In this document: in pieces, positions 60,379-64,000 of the stretch
Position numbering within the stretch: the stretch's first letter is position 1
How the letters are laid out: every line of letters starts with the position of its first letter
DNA from: an uncultured Eubacteriales bacterium
GTDB lineage: Bacteria; Bacillota; Clostridia; Peptostreptococcales; Anaerovoracaceae
Direction: 5' to 3'
Length of the DNA: 64,000 bases
NCBI GenBank assembly: GCA_900315485.1
Contig: OMZI01000012.1
Coordinates: 1 to 64,000, forward strand
Translations under genes and position numbers: made by a program
Notes under the pieces: model-generated
Told to the model about the DNA's origin: nothing
The model's database searches: none
What the model saw: the letters and a program-made list of their open reading frames with translations, nothing else

Positions 60379-61758
60379 TTATGCTTCAATAAGGAATGCC
60401 TTGTATCCCTTATATGCTTCATACAGATCAGCCTTGCTGATAGCTTCCCATGGCGCATGCATAGACAGTACTGCGAGTCCGCAGTCAATTACCTGCATAC
60501 CGTACAGTGAGAGAATATATGCGATGGTTCCGCCTCCGCCGACATCAACTTTGCCCATTTCAGAAGTATGGAATGCAACGTTATGCTTCTCAAGTATTGC
60601 TCGGAGCTGAGCGATGTACTCTGCATTGGCATCATTTGAACCGGACTTTCCGCCCGAGCCTGTGAACTTGTTGAATACAAGGCCGTGACCGAATTTGGCA
60701 GCATTCATCTTTTCGAACTTTTCAGCATAAAGCGGATCATATGCAGCACTTACATCAGATGAGAGCATACGGCTCCTGCGCAGGCATCTGGTGAGGTTGA
60801 TCTCGCTGTATATGCCCATTCTGTCGAGCACCTCTCTCATGGTGTCCTCGAAGAAATGCGATCTCATTCCGGTAGCACCGACACTTCCGATCTCTTCCTT
60901 ATCAACGAAGAGTCCGCATGCAGTTGTCGTTACATCAGGGCAGTCAAACATCGCGATCGCTGACGGATAAGCGCAGCATCTGTCATCATGACCGTATCCG
61001 AGGATCATGCTGCGGTCAAATCCCGCCTCCTTAGCTTTGCCTGCCGGAACAGCCTCAAGCTCTGCAGAGAGGAAATCATCCTCTTCAATTCCATAGTCCT
61101 CGCTCAGGATCTTAAGAACTGCTGCTTTGACAGCATCCTTTTCCTCGCCCTTCAAAGGAGCAGATCCGACAAGAATGTCGAGGTTCTCAGCCTCCACCAC
61201 CTCAGAAGCAGTCTTCTGCATCTGAGCCTTGGCAAGATGGATAAGGATGTCGCTTACGAAGAATACAGGATCATCATCCTTCTCTCCGATGCTGATCTTG
61301 ACTGTGCTTCCGTCCTTAAGAGCAACTACTCCGTGCAGTGCAAGCGGAAGAGTCACATAATGGTACTTCTTGATACCGCCATAGTAGTGAGTGTTCAGGT
61401 ATGCAAGCTCATCACTTTCATAAAGAGGATTCTGCTTGATATCCAGCCTTGGTGAGTCAAGATGGGCACCAAGTATGTTCATCCCCTTCTTTACAATATC
61501 TTCCCCGATGTTGAGAAGCATCAGAGCCTTGCCCATATTGACGGCATAGATCTTGTCGCCCTTTTCGAGCTTCTCTCCGTTCGCAATGATCTCATCAAGA
61601 TTCCTGTAGCCATGCTTCTCAGCCATCTCTACAAAAAGATCAGTGCACTCACGCTCAGTCTTGCCCTTGTTCAGGAAGTCTATATAGTCCCTGCTGAAAC
61701 TGTTGACGTTCCTTATGTCTTCGCTGTTGTATGTAGTCCATACGTTATCGTGTATCAT
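60379..61758 (-). CDS. M18 family aminopeptidase
   Basis: The 459-aa metallopeptidase has GAHLDSPRLD (metal His and Asp), VDKEEIGSVGATG (catalytic Glu), DVSAAYDP and SMHAPWEAISK (His). Two cobalt or zinc ions are held by these residues. M18 enzymes remove acidic or neutral N-terminal residues from peptides in the cytosol. A GGAGGAG site lies directly before the ATG. It has its own promoter at 61834-61862. Confidence 0.95.
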   Translation of the reverse strand: MIHDNVWTTYNSEDIRNVNSFSRDYIDFLNKGKTERECTDLFVEMAEKHGYRNLDEIIANGEKLEKGDKIYAVNMGKALMLLNIGEDIVKKGMNILGAHLDSPRLDIKQNPLYESDELAYLNTHYYGGIKKYHYVTLPLALHGVVALKDGSTVKISIGEKDDDPVFFVSDILIHLAKAQMQKTASEVVEAENLDILVGSAPLKGEEKDAVKAAVLKILSEDYGIEEDDFLSAELEAVPAGKAKEAGFDRSMILGYGHDDRCCAYPSAIAMFDCPDVTTTACGLFVDKEEIGSVGATGMRSHFFEDTMREVLDRMGIYSEINLTRCLRRSRMLSSDVSAAYDPLYAEKFEKMNAAKFGHGLVFNKFTGSGGKSGSNDANAEYIAQLRAILEKHNVAFHTSEMGKVDVGGGGTIAYILSLYGMQVIDCGLAVLSMHAPWEAISKADLYEAYKGYKAFLIEA

Positions 61759-61833
61759 TATTCTCCTCCGGTATGTGAAGTGTAATGTTTCATGAATTTA
61801 TAAGTGCGCCCTGCGGGCTGCACGCCAATGCGT

Positions 61834-61862
61834 ATTATAACACGATAAAAGGCCCCGCTCAA
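61834..61862 (-). promoter_or_regulatory. Promoter of the M18 aminopeptidase gene
   Basis: TTGAGC (61857-61862), 17-base spacer, TATAAT (61834-61839) on the minus strand. The -35 element lies inside the hydA terminator stem. Confidence 0.65.
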
Positions 61863-61876
61863 TAAAGAGCAGGGCC
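61851..61876 (-). terminator. Terminator after hydA
   Basis: GGCCCCGCTC pairs with GAGCAGGGCC across a six-base loop with one mismatch. TTTTATC follows on the minus strand. Confidence 0.88.
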
Positions 61877-61926
61877 TATTGTACATTACTTTTAATAACG
61901 AAGCTGTGGGTGAAAAAGACGAGTTA

Positions 61927-63693
61927 TTACTCGTGGTCAGCGTTCACCTTTCTTGCTACATAGCTTGTGTGCAGTGTGTGGTGAGCCTTCTCACTTCCAT
62001 ATGAACCGAAGTACTCATCATAGATCTTCTTGATGCTCGGATTCTCGTGAGATCTTCTGAGAGGTCTTGCGCTGTCAAGATCATACAGTCCCTTAGCTCT
62101 TACTTCACGAACATCGATGAAGTTCTTGATCTTAGATGGAACGATCGGCTGTCCGCCGCCGTTTACGCATCCGCCCGGGCAAGCCATGATCTCGATGAAT
62201 GTGTAGTTCTTCTCGCCTGACTTGACCATTTCGAGTACTTTACGTGCATTAGCAAGTCCGGATGCAACAGCAACGCTGACTTCAAGATCGCCAACCTTGT
62301 AGCTTGCTTCCTTGACACCTTCAACTCCACGTACATCTGTAAACTCGAGCAGATCCTTGCCGAGTTCCTGACCTGTGATCCATTCAACAGCTGTTCTGAG
62401 AGCAGCTTCCATAACTCCGCCTGTTGCTCCGAAGATTACAGCAGCACCTGTGCTCTCGCCAAGAGGATCATCATATCCCTCATCAGGGAGGTTCAGGAAG
62501 TCAATGCCGGCTTCGCTGATCATTCTTCCGAGTTCTCTTGTTGTCAGAGCGTAATCTACATCAGGGATTCCAGGACCTGCTGCAGACTGGTCATCTCTGC
62601 CGCACTCGAACTTCTTTGCAGTACATGGCATGATCGATACAGAAACGATGTCCTTAGGATCTATGCCCTTCTTCTCTGCATAGTATGTCTTGACAACTGC
62701 ACCGAACATCTGCTGCGGTGACTTGCAGGACGATACGTTAGGAAGAAGTTCAGGATAGTAATGCTCGATGAACTTGATCCATCCAGGTGAGCAGGAAGTG
62801 ATCATCGGCAGTACTCCGCCGTTAGTAACTCTTCCGATCAGCTCGTTAGCTTCCTCAACGATAGTGAGGTCAGCAGAGAAGTTGGTATCGAATACAGCAT
62901 CGAATCCGAGTCTTCTCATGCTGGCAGCAAGCTTGCCTTCTACCTCAGCACCGATTGGCATTCCGAAGCATTCGCCGAGTCCTACTCTGACTGATGGAGC
63001 AGCCTGAACTACTACATGCTTGGTAGGATCTGCAAGAGCAGCCTTAACAGCAGCTGTTGAATCGTTCTCGTGGAGAGCACCAACCGGGCATGCTACGATG
63101 CACTGTCCGCAGTTTACGCATGAAGTCTCAGCGAGAGGAAGTTCGAACGCACTGCTGATGTGTGTAGCAAATCCTCTGTCATTAGCGCCGATAACGCCGA
63201 CACTCTGATACTTTTCGCATGCTGCAACGCATCTTCTGCAGAGGATACACTTGTTGTTGTCTCTTACTATGGATGGTGAAGAAGCATCGATAACGAATTC
63301 ATTCTTAGCACCTGCATAGTATTCTGTGTTGTCAACTCCGTATCTCTTGCAGAGAGCCTGGAGTTCGCAGTTTGTGCTTCTTACGCAGCCGAGGCAGTCC
63401 TGATCATGATCGGACAGGATCAGCTGCAGAGTTTTACGTCTGTAGTCCTTGATCTTCTCAGTGTTGGTATGTGCTACCATACCGTCTGTGCAAGGATATA
63501 CGCAGGCAGCAACGAGAGCTCTTGCTCCTTCTACCTCACATACGCACATTCTGCAGGCACCGATTTCATTGATGCCTCTCAGATAGCACAGTGTAGGTAC
63601 GTCGATGCCGGCCTTGTGGGCTGCATCCAGTAAGGTGGAACCTTCTGGTACAGTAACCGTAATGTTATCAACTGTTACTTTGATATCTGCCAT
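61927..63693 (-). CDS. hydA: [FeFe] hydrogenase, HydA/HndD-type catalytic subunit
   Basis: The 588-aa enzyme has an N-terminal 2Fe-2S ferredoxin domain (CYLRGINEIGACRMC), a His-Cys3 cluster site (HDQDCLGC), two 4Fe-4S sites (CILCRRCVAAC and CVNCGQCIVACP) and the H-cluster motifs TSCSPGW, MPCTAKKFE and the EIMACPGGCVNGGGQP segment. It oxidises or produces H2. With HydB-type partners it forms an NADH- and ferredoxin-linked electron-bifurcating complex. GGAGGT precedes the ATG at 63693 by seven bases. Confidence 0.96.
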   Translation of the reverse strand: MADIKVTVDNITVTVPEGSTLLDAAHKAGIDVPTLCYLRGINEIGACRMCVCEVEGARALVAACVYPCTDGMVAHTNTEKIKDYRRKTLQLILSDHDQDCLGCVRSTNCELQALCKRYGVDNTEYYAGAKNEFVIDASSPSIVRDNNKCILCRRCVAACEKYQSVGVIGANDRGFATHISSAFELPLAETSCVNCGQCIVACPVGALHENDSTAAVKAALADPTKHVVVQAAPSVRVGLGECFGMPIGAEVEGKLAASMRRLGFDAVFDTNFSADLTIVEEANELIGRVTNGGVLPMITSCSPGWIKFIEHYYPELLPNVSSCKSPQQMFGAVVKTYYAEKKGIDPKDIVSVSIMPCTAKKFECGRDDQSAAGPGIPDVDYALTTRELGRMISEAGIDFLNLPDEGYDDPLGESTGAAVIFGATGGVMEAALRTAVEWITGQELGKDLLEFTDVRGVEGVKEASYKVGDLEVSVAVASGLANARKVLEMVKSGEKNYTFIEIMACPGGCVNGGGQPIVPSKIKNFIDVREVRAKGLYDLDSARPLRRSHENPSIKKIYDEYFGSYGSEKAHHTLHTSYVARKVNADHE

Positions 63694-63707
63694 AGTTCTC
63701 ACCTCCG

Positions 63708-64000
63708 CTACTTTCTGCTAACTGCACCGAATGCGCAGTTCTCCATGCAGGCACCGCACTTGATGCACTTCGATGTGTCGATAACGTGTGGCTGCTTGAC
63801 CGCACCGGAGATAGCTCCGACCGGACAGTTGCGAGCGCACTTTGTGCAGCCTTTGCACTTCTCAGGATCGATCTCGTAGTTCAGGAGAGCCTTGCAGACG
63901 CCTGCAGGACATCTCTTCTCTACGATATGAGCTTCATACTCATCTCTGAAGTGCTCGAGGGTTGACAGAATAGGGTTAGGTGCTGTCTGACCGAGTCCGC
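63708..64000 (-). CDS. hydB: HydB/NuoF-like hydrogenase subunit, C-terminal part, cut by the window edge
   Basis: The visible 97 codons start at [16 protein letters not shown], typical of the end of NuoF-like flavin subunits, and carry two 4Fe-4S ferredoxin motifs ([12 protein letters not shown] and [12 protein letters not shown]). The stop is 14 bases before hydA. The FMN and NADH domains would lie right of the window. The pair is the usual HydB-HydA order of trimeric bifurcating hydrogenases. Confidence 0.9.
   Translation of the reverse strand, partial: GLGQTAPNPILSTLEHFRDEYEAHIVEKRCPAGVCKALLNYEIDPEKCKGCTKCARNCPVGAISGAVKQPHVIDTSKCIKCGACMENCAFGAVSRK

Overview
This 64 kb window comes from a low-to-medium GC Gram-positive anaerobe of the class Clostridia. 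The evidence is an IspH-ribosomal protein S1 fusion, MurT/GatD, NrdR, the L20-leader infC operon, [FeFe] hydrogenase genes, tRNAs with encoded CCA ends, and strong GGAGG ribosome binding sites. A relative of Family XIII/Anaerovoracaceae would fit, but that is inference. Most genes lie on the minus strand. The left end carries a truncated IS200/IS605-type tnpB with its own promoter and end hairpins. No rRNA, CRISPR array or prophage is seen.

Layout. 0-8 kb: tnpB, a DegT-type aminotransferase, then a minus-strand run nrdR-cmk-radC-murE-like-femX-ATP-grasp ligase; the last three look like a peptidoglycan side-chain unit. 8-10.5 kb: a 59-aa membrane protein missed by length cut-offs, infC-rpmI-rplT with an AUU start and a leader terminator, and maf. 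10.5-21.2 kb: a Tad/Flp pilus operon (tadZ-tadA-tadB-tadC-flp-tadE-like genes) followed by a DUF6382-like protein and a large VaFE-repeat wall adhesin. 21.3-26.4 kb: a frameshifted hflX, a DUF3810-like metalloprotease, PduL, a secreted SH3-glucosaminidase and an Xre regulator. 26.5-28.2 kb: 15 intact tRNAs plus a truncated tRNA-Tyr. 28.2-37.5 kb: yigZ, hslUV, topA, dprA, an AT-rich orphan ORF, comM, yraN and a Cof-type phosphatase.

37.8-43.4 kb: potassium transport genes trkA-trkH-trkH facing a voltage-sensor-like K+ channel with RCK_C domains. 43.4-47.9 kb: murT with a glutaminase partner whose catalytic residues look lost, and ispH-rpsA. 48-56.8 kb: a ten-gene Mrp/Mbh-type cation antiporter operon without hydrogenase subunits. 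Two of its proteins end in related helix-extended-loop-helix-like tails after long charged linkers, the most unusual feature of the window. 56.9-64 kb: an SOS-type promoter driving a radical SAM gene and lexA, then proC, a small export protein, an M18 aminopeptidase, and hydA with the end of hydB.

Two themes recur. One is cell-envelope construction: side-chain ligation, amidation, autolysin, pilus and wall adhesin. The other is ion and redox bioenergetics: Trk, a K+ channel, an Mrp-like module and an electron-bifurcating type hydrogenase.
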